The notes beneath the pieces are model-generated. The model ran no database searches. It was not told where the DNA came from and saw nothing but the letters and a program-made list of their open reading frames with translations. Made by a program: the position numbers and the translations under genes. This document shows, one piece after another, positions 1 to 5,566 of a stretch of 8,241 bases of DNA (positions within the stretch are counted from its first letter, which is position 1; each line of letters starts with the position of its first letter). Source of the stretch: JBOGIF01 sp050742415 (GTDB lineage: Bacteria; Actinomycetota; Acidimicrobiia; Acidimicrobiales; AC-14); the NCBI GenBank assembly GCA_050742415.1, contig JBOGIF010000101.1, forward strand, positions 1 through 8,241, in the 5' to 3' direction.

Positions 1-1668
1 GTGTCCACCCTGGCCACGCTCACCGCGGCGGCCGGCGACCGCCTGAGCTGCCAGATGGGCTCATCCATCACCTGCTCGGTGAACGCCACCGCGGTGCGCA
101 GCACCGCCGACACCTTCAACGCCACGGCGAAGTTCACGGGCTTCGCCGTCTACGACGGTGCCGCCATCCCGCTGGCCCGCTTCGACGACGTGCTGGTCAC
201 CACCCCGCCGTCGGGGCCGGACCTCCAGATCGCTATCACGAGTGCTACCGACCCGGGGTCAGCGGGTGGATGGGTGTCTTGGACCACGACCGTGCGCAAC
301 GCCGGAACGGTCCCGGCCACCGGTGTCACACTCAGCGGCGCCATCCCGGCTGGCGTCACCGGCTGGGCGACAAACACCTCGGCGGGGGCCTGCACCGTCG
401 GGGGCACGACGTGGAGTTGCAGCCTGGGCACGCTGCCGGTAGGGACCACGGTCACCGGCACCCATAGTGGCACGGCACCGAACGCCAACACCACGCTGAC
501 GATCACCGCTAACGCGGCGATGGTGGAGCCCGACGCCGACCCTTCAAGCAACACCGCGTCGTACGCGATAGCCGTCCGCACCACGTCTCTCGCAGGATTG
601 CTGGCGGTCGACGGTTTCAGCCGGCCTGACTCGACCATCCTCGGTACAGCCGAGACGGGTCAACCGTGGTCGGTCTGGTCAGGGAACTTCGGCGTGACCA
701 GCGGTGCGGCGGCGCCGGGGCTCACCGGTGGTTTGGCCGTGATGGACCCGGGATGGACCTACGGCACCTACCAGGTACGTATCGCGGCCGGCGCCGTGGA
801 CGGCTTCAGCGTGGTCTTCCGGGCCGCCGACGCGGCCAACACGTACCGCTTCGGGAAGGACGCGTCGGGCTACTACCGCCTGTGGAAGGTCATCGGCGGC
901 GTCACCCAGCCCCTGAACGTGCAAATTGTCCGGGCCGACGTGGTGCCCAGCGACGGCGACGTCATCCGGATCACCACCCGGCCCGACGACGGCATCTTCG
1001 TGACGGTCAACGGTCAGCACATCATCGACGCGGGCGACCAGGACCTGCTCACGGTGTTCCGTTTCGGGCTGTCGGCCACCACCCCGCTGGTCCGTTTCGA
1101 CGATGTCCACATCAGTCAGGTGATCTCGTCGGGCATGACGACGATCGACGCATTCAGCGGTGGGGACATCTCCAGCCTGACGTCGCCCACCTCGGGGACC
1201 CGCTACGGCTGGCACTCCGGCCCGGGCTGGGAGATCGTCTCCGAACGAGCCGTCATCACGTCGGCTGGCTCGGGCGTCTCGTGGATCGACACCAACGACG
1301 AACTGGCCAACGTAAGTTTGAACGTGCTGACCGGCGCGGCCGAGTCCTGGGTCCTGTTCCGGTACAGCGAGACGGGCGATCACTACCGCTTCGGGCGCCG
1401 GGCTGGCGGCGCGTACGGCCTCGAGGTCGTGCGCGCTGGGCTGGCCGGTCCGGTTGCCGGCGCCACCCAGCAGATCGCCGGCCTCACCGCGAGGGACAAC
1501 GACGTGGTGGAAGTGCGCCAGTTCACCGATGGTCGGATCCAGTGTCTCGTGAACGGCGCGGTGGTGGTCTCCCTGGTCGACACGGTGTTCAACGTGCGGA
1601 CCACCGCCTACGGCTTGGCCGGCGGTACCGGCCTCGCCGTCGACAACTTCACGGTCAGGGGTCAATAG
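1..1668 (+). CDS. Repetitive surface/secreted protein, DUF11 plus LamG-like repeats (5' partial)
   Basis: This is the C-terminal 555 residues of a larger extracellular protein with no catalytic motif that I can identify. Residues about 12-67 are the tail of a beta-sandwich repeat that recurs at about 204-374 and 383-553. The three copies share a GD/ND-(I/V/L) strand, a V-N-G or V-N-A turn and a closing RFDDV/RFDDV/AVDNF strand (residues 60-64, 365-369, 546-550). The fold resembles LamG/concanavalin-like or DUF1080-type carbohydrate-binding domains. Residues about 73-190 are a DUF11/CARDB-like Ig domain: PDLQI opening, NAGTVPATGV core, ending in D-PSSNTASY. The GTG at base 1 is probably not the start, because the first repeat is cut in half there. 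The protein ends in TVRGQ without an LPXTG motif or C-terminal membrane anchor. A gap of more than 200 bp separates it from the polysaccharide genes. A role in adhesion or polysaccharide binding is inference. Confidence 0.85.
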   Translation: MSTLATLTAAAGDRLSCQMGSSITCSVNATAVRSTADTFNATAKFTGFAVYDGAAIPLARFDDVLVTTPPSGPDLQIAITSATDPGSAGGWVSWTTTVRNAGTVPATGVTLSGAIPAGVTGWATNTSAGACTVGGTTWSCSLGTLPVGTTVTGTHSGTAPNANTTLTITANAAMVEPDADPSSNTASYAIAVRTTSLAGLLAVDGFSRPDSTILGTAETGQPWSVWSGNFGVTSGAAAPGLTGGLAVMDPGWTYGTYQVRIAAGAVDGFSVVFRAADAANTYRFGKDASGYYRLWKVIGGVTQPLNVQIVRADVVPSDGDVIRITTRPDDGIFVTVNGQHIIDAGDQDLLTVFRFGLSATTPLVRFDDVHISQVISSGMTTIDAFSGGDISSLTSPTSGTRYGWHSGPGWEIVSERAVITSAGSGVSWIDTNDELANVSLNVLTGAAESWVLFRYSETGDHYRFGRRAGGAYGLEVVRAGLAGPVAGATQQIAGLTARDNDVVEVRQFTDGRIQCLVNGAVVVSLVDTVFNVRTTAYGLAGGTGLAVDNFTVRGQ

Positions 1669-1726
1669 CCTCGCGCGCCGACGTGACTGGACGGCCACGC
1701 GTGTAGTCTCGTCGCCGCCGACACAG

Positions 1727-1732
1727 TACGAT
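1727..1732 (+). promoter_or_regulatory. Possible -10 element (TACGAT)
   Basis: TACGAT fits the loose TANNNT -10 pattern of actinobacterial housekeeping promoters and is followed by CTCG. The other inter-operon gap has a similar string, TAGCAT followed by CTCG, at 5507. No recognisable -35 hexamer sits 16-18 bp upstream, so this is only a suggestion. Confidence 0.2.
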
Positions 1733-1871
1733 CTCGGCTGTGACCGTTGCGGCCGAGTCCTGGGGGATTGGTCGGTCGTGTCGGGAAGGCGGATACGCAG
1801 GGGTGCCGGCGACACGGAGCCAGCGCCCCTGACCGGAGGCAGATGACCGCGCGTTGTGGAGCGGACCGTCC

Positions 1872-1876
1872 GGAGG
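1872..1876 (+). promoter_or_regulatory. Ribosome binding site supporting the GTG start at 1882
   Basis: GGAGG lies 5 nt before GTG 1882, an ideal Shine-Dalgarno arrangement. Another GGAGG at 1835-1839 is only 3 nt from ATG 1843. ATG 1942 has no close Shine-Dalgarno sequence. This is the main reason for choosing 1882 as the acyltransferase start. Confidence 0.5.
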
Positions 1877-1881
1877 CACGC

Positions 1882-2568
1882 GTGCCGATCGGGCGGTTTC
1901 ACGTCGTGGCGCCGTGCGAGGGCGGGCCGTGGCCGGCCATCATGGCCCGTCGGCGACCGGCGTCGGCCGCGGATGACATCGACAGAGGATGGTCCGATTT
2001 GTTGCTCGACTGGTACCGAAACGCAGGTCGCCTCCGGTCCAAGCTGTTCTCTCTCGGCATCGGGCCCTCGTTCGGCGGCTTCGGCGACCGCGCCGTGATC
2101 GAGCCGCCGCTAAGGGTCTACGGGGAGCGTCGCATCATCATCGGTGCGGCTGTACACATCGGCGCCAGCTCCTGGCTCCAGGTGCTCGGTGGCGAAGGCC
2201 CGTCGGCGATCGAGATCGGCGACGGGAGCAGTCTCGGCGCCCGTTGCACCATCTCGGCAGTCGAGCACGTCAGTATCGGGCGCTCGGTGCTCCTCGCCTC
2301 CAACGTTTACGTATCCGACCACAGTCATGACGTGGCCGACCCTTCCCGGCCCATCTCGCGTCAGGGCGTCACCGACGTGAGGCCGGTTGCGATCGGCGAT
2401 GGTGCCTGGCTCGGTCAGAACACCGTCGTGACGCCGGGCGTGAGGATCGGCCGCGGTGCCGTGGTCGGCGCCAATTCGGTGGTCACTCGGGATGTTCCTG
2501 ACCGGTGCGTGGCTGTCGGGGCCCCTGCCCGTGTCGTCCGGCAGCTCCTTGAGGGGGAGGGCTGGTGA
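1882..2568 (+). CDS. Hexapeptide-repeat (left-handed beta-helix) acyltransferase
   Basis: This is a likely cytoplasmic O-acyltransferase, probably an O-acetyltransferase using acetyl-CoA, that decorates a sugar of the polysaccharide repeat unit. Counting from GTG 1882 (228 aa), about 40 variable N-terminal residues precede a basic lead-in helix. Left-handed beta-helix repeats then run from about residue 75 to 205, with hexapeptide steps such as IIIGAAVHIGA, IEIGDGSSLGA and VAIGDGAWLGQ. The DHSHD motif at about 146-150 supplies the likely catalytic histidine of WcaF/CysE/NodL-type enzymes. The closing AVGAPARVVR at about 211-220 is the typical C-terminal signature. The start is uncertain: GTG 1882 has the best ribosome site, ATG 1942 is possible, and TTG 1999 would give an N-terminus closer to that usual for the family. 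The stop overlaps the deacetylase start by 4 bp. The acyl group and acceptor cannot be told from sequence. Confidence 0.87.
   Translation: MPIGRFHVVAPCEGGPWPAIMARRRPASAADDIDRGWSDLLLDWYRNAGRLRSKLFSLGIGPSFGGFGDRAVIEPPLRVYGERRIIIGAAVHIGASSWLQVLGGEGPSAIEIGDGSSLGARCTISAVEHVSIGRSVLLASNVYVSDHSHDVADPSRPISRQGVTDVRPVAIGDGAWLGQNTVVTPGVRIGRGAVVGANSVVTRDVPDRCVAVGAPARVVRQLLEGEGW
2553..2560 (+). promoter_or_regulatory. Strong ribosome binding site for the deacetylase
   Basis: GGGGGAGG at the end of the acyltransferase gene lies 4 nt before GTG 2565. It supports that start codon and the GTGA stop/start overlap. Confidence 0.55.
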
Positions 2569-3590
2569 GGCACGCGCGGACCGCGTCCCGTCTTGGGATG
2601 CGGGTTGTCGGTTCAGCGGTCCTGCGGCTCGGGGCCGACCGTTGGGGCTCGGATCGAAGATGGATCGCGGTTCTCTTCCATCATCTGACCGATGGTCGGC
2701 GCTGGCGGTCGGACGACCCATTCGTGGCTGGGCTGGGAGTCGACATGCCGGCCGAGCGTTTCGCCGATCGGATCGACTCGCTCGCGCGCCGGTACACGCC
2801 CGTGGGCCTGGACGGGATACTCGACCCGGACACGGCCTCCGGTCGCCAGAAGGTGCTGATCTGCTTCGATGACGCGTACGCCAGCGTCGCCCAGATCGCG
2901 GCGCCCCTCCTGGCCGAGCGGGGGCTGCCGTGGTGCCTGTTCCTCAACCCGGGGTTCGTCGGCAACGACGTTCTCGGCCTCGACAACTTCGTGGCGTACG
3001 TGGCCGCTACCGTCGGGCTCGAGCCGCTGGCCCAAGTGGCCGGAGCCGCGGTGGACTCTCCCGCCTCGCTGATCCGGGGTCCGCTGGCCTGGTACACCCC
3101 CGGGGAGCGGCGTCGCTTCATGGAGCGGTTGGCCAGCCTCGTCAGCCTCGACCCGGCCGAGCTGGCCGGCAAGGCACGGCTCTACCTGGACCGGGCCGAC
3201 GTCGGCAGCCTCGCCGAGGCCGGCGTGGAGATCGGCAACCACACCGCCGAACATGTCTCATGCCGCGCGCTGGACGCGGCCGCGATCGAGGAGCAGGTCG
3301 TCCAGAGCGCTGCCGATATCGAGGCGATGTCGGCCCGACCCGTGCGCGCATTCGCCTACCCGTACGGTTCGTCAGCCGACGCGACCGACGCGGTCGTCCG
3401 CAGGCTCCGAGAGACCGGCCACCGTTGTGCCTTTGTCGTCGAGGCACAATCCAACACCGACCGGTCCGACCCCTACCGCCTACGCCGGATCTGTCTGACC
3501 GGTAGGGACGACCCCGCCAGCGCGGTCGAGCTCGCCGTCCTGCCCCAGCTGCGCATGCTCCGCTCCCGCCTGCGCCGGCGGTCCGAATGA
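2565..3590 (+). CDS. Polysaccharide deacetylase (NodB/CE4 fold)
   Basis: This is a likely metal-dependent N- or O-deacetylase acting on a sugar of the polysaccharide or its precursor. The 341-aa protein shows the CE4 motifs: motif 1 at FDDA 101-104 (D102 as likely base, D103 as metal ligand; the usual final glycine is alanine), motif 2 at NHTAEH 225-230 (H226 and H230 as metal ligands), and motif 3 at AYPYG 264-268. About 120 residues separate motifs 1 and 2, more than in compact NodB domains; this insert includes FLNPGFVGND and a segment around 140-210. Similar inserts are known in exopolysaccharide-cluster deacetylases. The N-terminus is basic and lacks a convincing signal peptide, suggesting action inside the cell or at the inner membrane face. 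Start GTG 2565 overlaps the previous stop as GTGA and has a strong ribosome site; the 3' end overlaps the formyltransferase by 4 bp. Confidence 0.88.
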   Translation: MRHARTASRLGMRVVGSAVLRLGADRWGSDRRWIAVLFHHLTDGRRWRSDDPFVAGLGVDMPAERFADRIDSLARRYTPVGLDGILDPDTASGRQKVLICFDDAYASVAQIAAPLLAERGLPWCLFLNPGFVGNDVLGLDNFVAYVAATVGLEPLAQVAGAAVDSPASLIRGPLAWYTPGERRRFMERLASLVSLDPAELAGKARLYLDRADVGSLAEAGVEIGNHTAEHVSCRALDAAAIEEQVVQSAADIEAMSARPVRAFAYPYGSSADATDAVVRRLRETGHRCAFVVEAQSNTDRSDPYRLRRICLTGRDDPASAVELAVLPQLRMLRSRLRRRSE

Positions 3591-4426
3591 CGGACTCGCC
3601 AAGCGTGGTCCTGCTCACCGGCCACGACGTCGCGCATCGCCATGTGGCCCGGGCGCTGGCCGAGGGACCTGGACTGGCCGCCATCGTGTCAGTACAGCCG
3701 TCTCCGAGATCGCGATGGCAAAGATTCAGCCGGGCCAGGAGGCGGTTCGGCCTGCCCGGCATCGTGGGCCAGGCCGTTGCGCGCGGGCTGGCAACCGGCC
3801 TGCCACGACTGTTACCACCAGGCCCTTCGGTGGGCGAGGTCCTCGGGACCGGCCCGTTTCCCGCGGGTGTGAGGAACCACATCGTGCCGAGCACAAACGG
3901 CGATGCGACGCTGAAGCTGCTCGAAGGGCTTGAGCCGGACGTCCTGTGCGTCTACGGCACGGCCATCGTTTCCGATCGCCTGCTGGCGCGGGCCCGGCGC
4001 GTCGCGCTCAACCTTCATACCGGAATCTCCCCGAGGTACCGTGGCGCTGATTGCTACTTCTGGCCGTTGGTGCGGGATGAACCCCAGTATGTCGGTGCCA
4101 CCGTCCACGTCTGCACCTCGGATATCGACGGTGGCCACATCTATAGCACGGCCAGAGCACGGCTCGAGCCCGATGACGGAGTAAGGGCGCTCTTCGCGCG
4201 GACGGTCGCCGTCGGTGCCGAGTTGTACGCCCAAGTGGTCACCGACATTCTTTCCGGGGTGGCGACGGCCACGCCCCAGGAGCTCACCCACGGTGTCGAG
4301 TACCGCGTCGCCATGCGTACCTGGCGGCACGAGCTCGCCGTGTGGGTGAAGCTCCGGCGCGGCCTTGTGCGCGACTACGTCGCGGCTGGGCAGCCCGCCG
4401 AGTGGAACTGTGAACCATCACGATGA
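3587..4426 (+). CDS. Formyltransferase-family enzyme (Fmt-like, probable sugar N-formyltransferase)
   Basis: The likely reaction is transfer of a formyl group from N10-formyltetrahydrofolate to an amino sugar. The 279-aa protein has the catalytic triad of the family: N142 and H144 in LNLHTGISPRYRG (141-153), and D181 in the D-x-G-x-I motif (181-185) after ATVHVCTSDI. The loop that reads SLLP in methionyl-tRNA formyltransferases reads GISP here. The N-terminal Rossmann part (VVLLTGHDVAHRHVARAL) is interrupted by an Arg-rich insert at about 38-90 not found in housekeeping Fmt. The C-terminus (about 235-279) is short and basic, without the usual tRNA-binding OB domain. This and the neighbours favour a polysaccharide role over initiator-tRNA formylation. 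ATG 3587 overlaps the previous stop (ATGA); its own stop overlaps the glycosyltransferase start. A rare TTA leucine codon lies at 3812-3814. A related one-carbon transfer cannot be excluded. Confidence 0.8.
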   Translation: MTDSPSVVLLTGHDVAHRHVARALAEGPGLAAIVSVQPSPRSRWQRFSRARRRFGLPGIVGQAVARGLATGLPRLLPPGPSVGEVLGTGPFPAGVRNHIVPSTNGDATLKLLEGLEPDVLCVYGTAIVSDRLLARARRVALNLHTGISPRYRGADCYFWPLVRDEPQYVGATVHVCTSDIDGGHIYSTARARLEPDDGVRALFARTVAVGAELYAQVVTDILSGVATATPQELTHGVEYRVAMRTWRHELAVWVKLRRGLVRDYVAAGQPAEWNCEPSR

Positions 4427-5436
4427 GGCGTCGAGTCCAGGTCGCCCTGATCTGTGTGACCCACGATTCGGAGAGCCTGCTGCCCGGCTTCGCCGAAGCG
4501 GCCAGGCAGGGACTCTCCGGATGCGATGCCCGTATTGTCGTCGCCGACTCGGCCTCGACCGACCACACGCTGGCGGTGGTGGCAGAGCTGCTCCCGGAGG
4601 CCGACATCTGCCGGCTGGACGGAAATCGCGGGTATGCCGCGGGGTTCAACGCCGGGGTCAGGCTGGTCCGGTCCTCCGGTGGGGCGGAGAATTTCCTGCT
4701 CTCCAACCCCGACATGCGCCTCCACCCTGACACCGTGCCCACCCTGCTGGCTCGCCTCAGCGACGGCGTGGGAGTGGCGGTCCCGCAGCTCCGGGACCAG
4801 CGTCATCGCCTGTTCCACTCGCTCCGCCACCCGCCCTCGGCGCTGGCGACCTGGTGCGAGGCGTTCCTCGGCGGTCCTCTCGCCGGCCGGCTCGGACTGC
4901 CGTGCGACGTGGTGTGGGACAGCGACCGGTACCTGGCGGACGCCGAGCCGGCGTGGGCGACCGGGGGGCTGGTGGCGATAAGCGAGGCCTGTCTGGACCT
5001 CGTCGGGCCGTGGGACGAGTCCTACTTCCTCTACGAGGAAGAGGTCGACTTCATGCTGCGTGTCGCCGATGCTGGCATGCGGGTGCTGTATGTCGCCGAT
5101 GCAGTGGCGACCCGGCTCCTCGAGGAGGGGCGCGTCGCACCTTGGGCGTACGCGCTCATGAGGTCCAACCGTGCCCGACTCCTGCGACGCCGCCTCCCGG
5201 CGTCTCGAGCCGCGGCGCAACTCTCCGGCCTACTGGTCGGGGACGGCCTGCGTGCCCTTCGGGGACGGCCCGAGGCTCGGGCGGCCCTGTGGGCGGTATC
5301 AACCGGAGCGAGGCCGCAACAGGTCATGGCTCGGTACGGAGTCTCCACCGGGTCGTCGGTCGATGGCCCCGCGACCCCCGGTGGCCAAGGGATACTTGCC
5401 ACGGGCCACACTGATCAGTTCGAGCCCCGATCATGA
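4423..5436 (+). CDS. Family 2 glycosyltransferase (rhamnosyltransferase-like)
   Basis: This is a GT-A fold inverting glycosyltransferase that adds a sugar to a lipid-linked repeat unit at the cytoplasmic membrane face. The 337-aa protein shows the GT2 order: VALICVTHDS (7-16), the nucleotide-binding aspartate in VVADSAST (39-46), GNRGYAAGFNAG (67-78), and NPDMRL (95-100) in the DXD position. An acceptor-side ATGGLVAIS (179-187) is followed by the catalytic-base region WDESYFLYEEEVDFMLR (197-213). The GNRGYAAGFNAG and FLYEEEVD pattern is typical of WbbL-like rhamnosyltransferases, so dTDP-rhamnose is a reasonable but unproven donor. The last 40 or so residues are Gly/Ser/Thr/Pro-rich and look non-catalytic. 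There is no transmembrane segment. ATG 4423 overlaps the upstream stop as ATGA. It is the last gene of the first unit; a strong palindrome begins 14 nt after its stop. Confidence 0.9.
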   Translation: MRRRVQVALICVTHDSESLLPGFAEAARQGLSGCDARIVVADSASTDHTLAVVAELLPEADICRLDGNRGYAAGFNAGVRLVRSSGGAENFLLSNPDMRLHPDTVPTLLARLSDGVGVAVPQLRDQRHRLFHSLRHPPSALATWCEAFLGGPLAGRLGLPCDVVWDSDRYLADAEPAWATGGLVAISEACLDLVGPWDESYFLYEEEVDFMLRVADAGMRVLYVADAVATRLLEEGRVAPWAYALMRSNRARLLRRRLPASRAAAQLSGLLVGDGLRALRGRPEARAALWAVSTGARPQQVMARYGVSTGSSVDGPATPGGQGILATGHTDQFEPRS

Positions 5437-5449
5437 CAGAAAGGGGCGT

Positions 5450-5478
5450 CCGAACACCGTGCCGGCACGAGTGTTCGG
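5450..5478 (+). terminator. Large near-perfect palindrome, possible terminator or operator
   Basis: The 29-nt element pairs 5450-5463 with 5464-5478: 14 base pairs, broken only by one unpaired A at 5470. The outer arms are CCGAACAC and GTGTTCGG, and the centre is the palindrome CGTGCCGGCACG (5458-5469). It starts 14 nt after the glycosyltransferase stop. No T-tract follows, so it would be a U-less actinobacterial-type terminator or mRNA-stabilising hairpin. A dimeric DNA-binding protein site is an alternative. Confidence 0.5.
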
Positions 5479-5490
5479 TCGCGGGACCGA
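5475..5490 (+). repeat. Second hairpin overlapping the palindrome
   Basis: TCGGTC 5475-5480 and GACCGA 5485-5490 form a perfect 6-bp inverted repeat around GCGG. The first arm shares 5475-5478 with the 3' arm of the larger palindrome, so as RNA the two cannot both be fully paired. It lies 17 bp upstream of the candidate -10 element. Confidence 0.4.
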
Positions 5491-5506
5491 TGAGCCGCTG
5501 TCGCGG

Positions 5507-5512
5507 TAGCAT
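5507..5512 (+). promoter_or_regulatory. Possible -10 element (TAGCAT) for the second operon
   Basis: TAGCAT matches TANNNT and is followed by CTCG, like the string at 1727. Transcription would begin near 5519, giving a 5' UTR of roughly 48 nt before ATG 5567. No good -35 box is visible; the expected position falls inside the second hairpin, which may suggest activator dependence. Confidence 0.27.
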
Positions 5513-5566
5513 CTCGTTCCCGCCTCGGCGTTCTGACGGGGCCCCTAGCGCTGCGGATCGCTGCCC

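Larger units (their letters stand above)
1669..1881 (+). other. Non-coding leader between surface protein and polysaccharide operon
   Basis: This 213-bp gap carries no convincing gene. An open frame in phase with the acyltransferase extends back to a TTG at 1747, but its translation does not look like part of the enzyme. Three pairing possibilities are visible: CACAG 1722-1726 with CTGTG 1738-1742; a 9-bp stem with one G-U pair, 1798-1806 with 1823-1831; and GTGTCG 1778-1783 with CGACAC 1810-1815, which lies in the loop of the second stem. No T-rich terminator follows the upstream stop codon. I could not match it to a known riboswitch consensus. It probably holds the promoter and 5' UTR of the downstream operon. 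Confidence 0.5.

Noticed and set aside
1669..1700. Rho-independent terminator after the surface protein gene
   Set aside because: Only short CGTG/CACG pairing and no T-tract.
666..1706. 346-aa + strand open frame within the surface protein
   Set aside because: Arg/Gly-rich shadow translation typical of an alternate frame in G+C-rich coding DNA, with no domain.
1760..1842. Known riboswitch (c-di-GMP, c-di-AMP, cobalamin, TPP) in the leader
   Set aside because: Comparison from memory with their conserved cores found no convincing match; only generic stems remain.
1747..1881. N-terminal extension of the acyltransferase to TTG 1747
   Set aside because: No Shine-Dalgarno sequence at that TTG, and the extra residues are unlike the family. 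It lies in the probable leader.
679..1902. Long antisense open frame (407 aa) opposite the surface protein gene
   Set aside because: It mirrors the codon bias of the sense gene, has no recognisable domain, runs across the stop and leader, and the sense frame shows clear repeated domains.
3142..3894. 250-aa antisense open frame across the deacetylase/formyltransferase junction
   Set aside because: Low-complexity Arg-rich translation, and both sense genes carry conserved catalytic motifs.
3587..4426. Housekeeping methionyl-tRNA formyltransferase (fmt)
   Set aside because: The C-terminal OB/tRNA-binding domain is missing, the SLLP loop is altered, and the gene sits within a polysaccharide operon without def or rsmB next to it.
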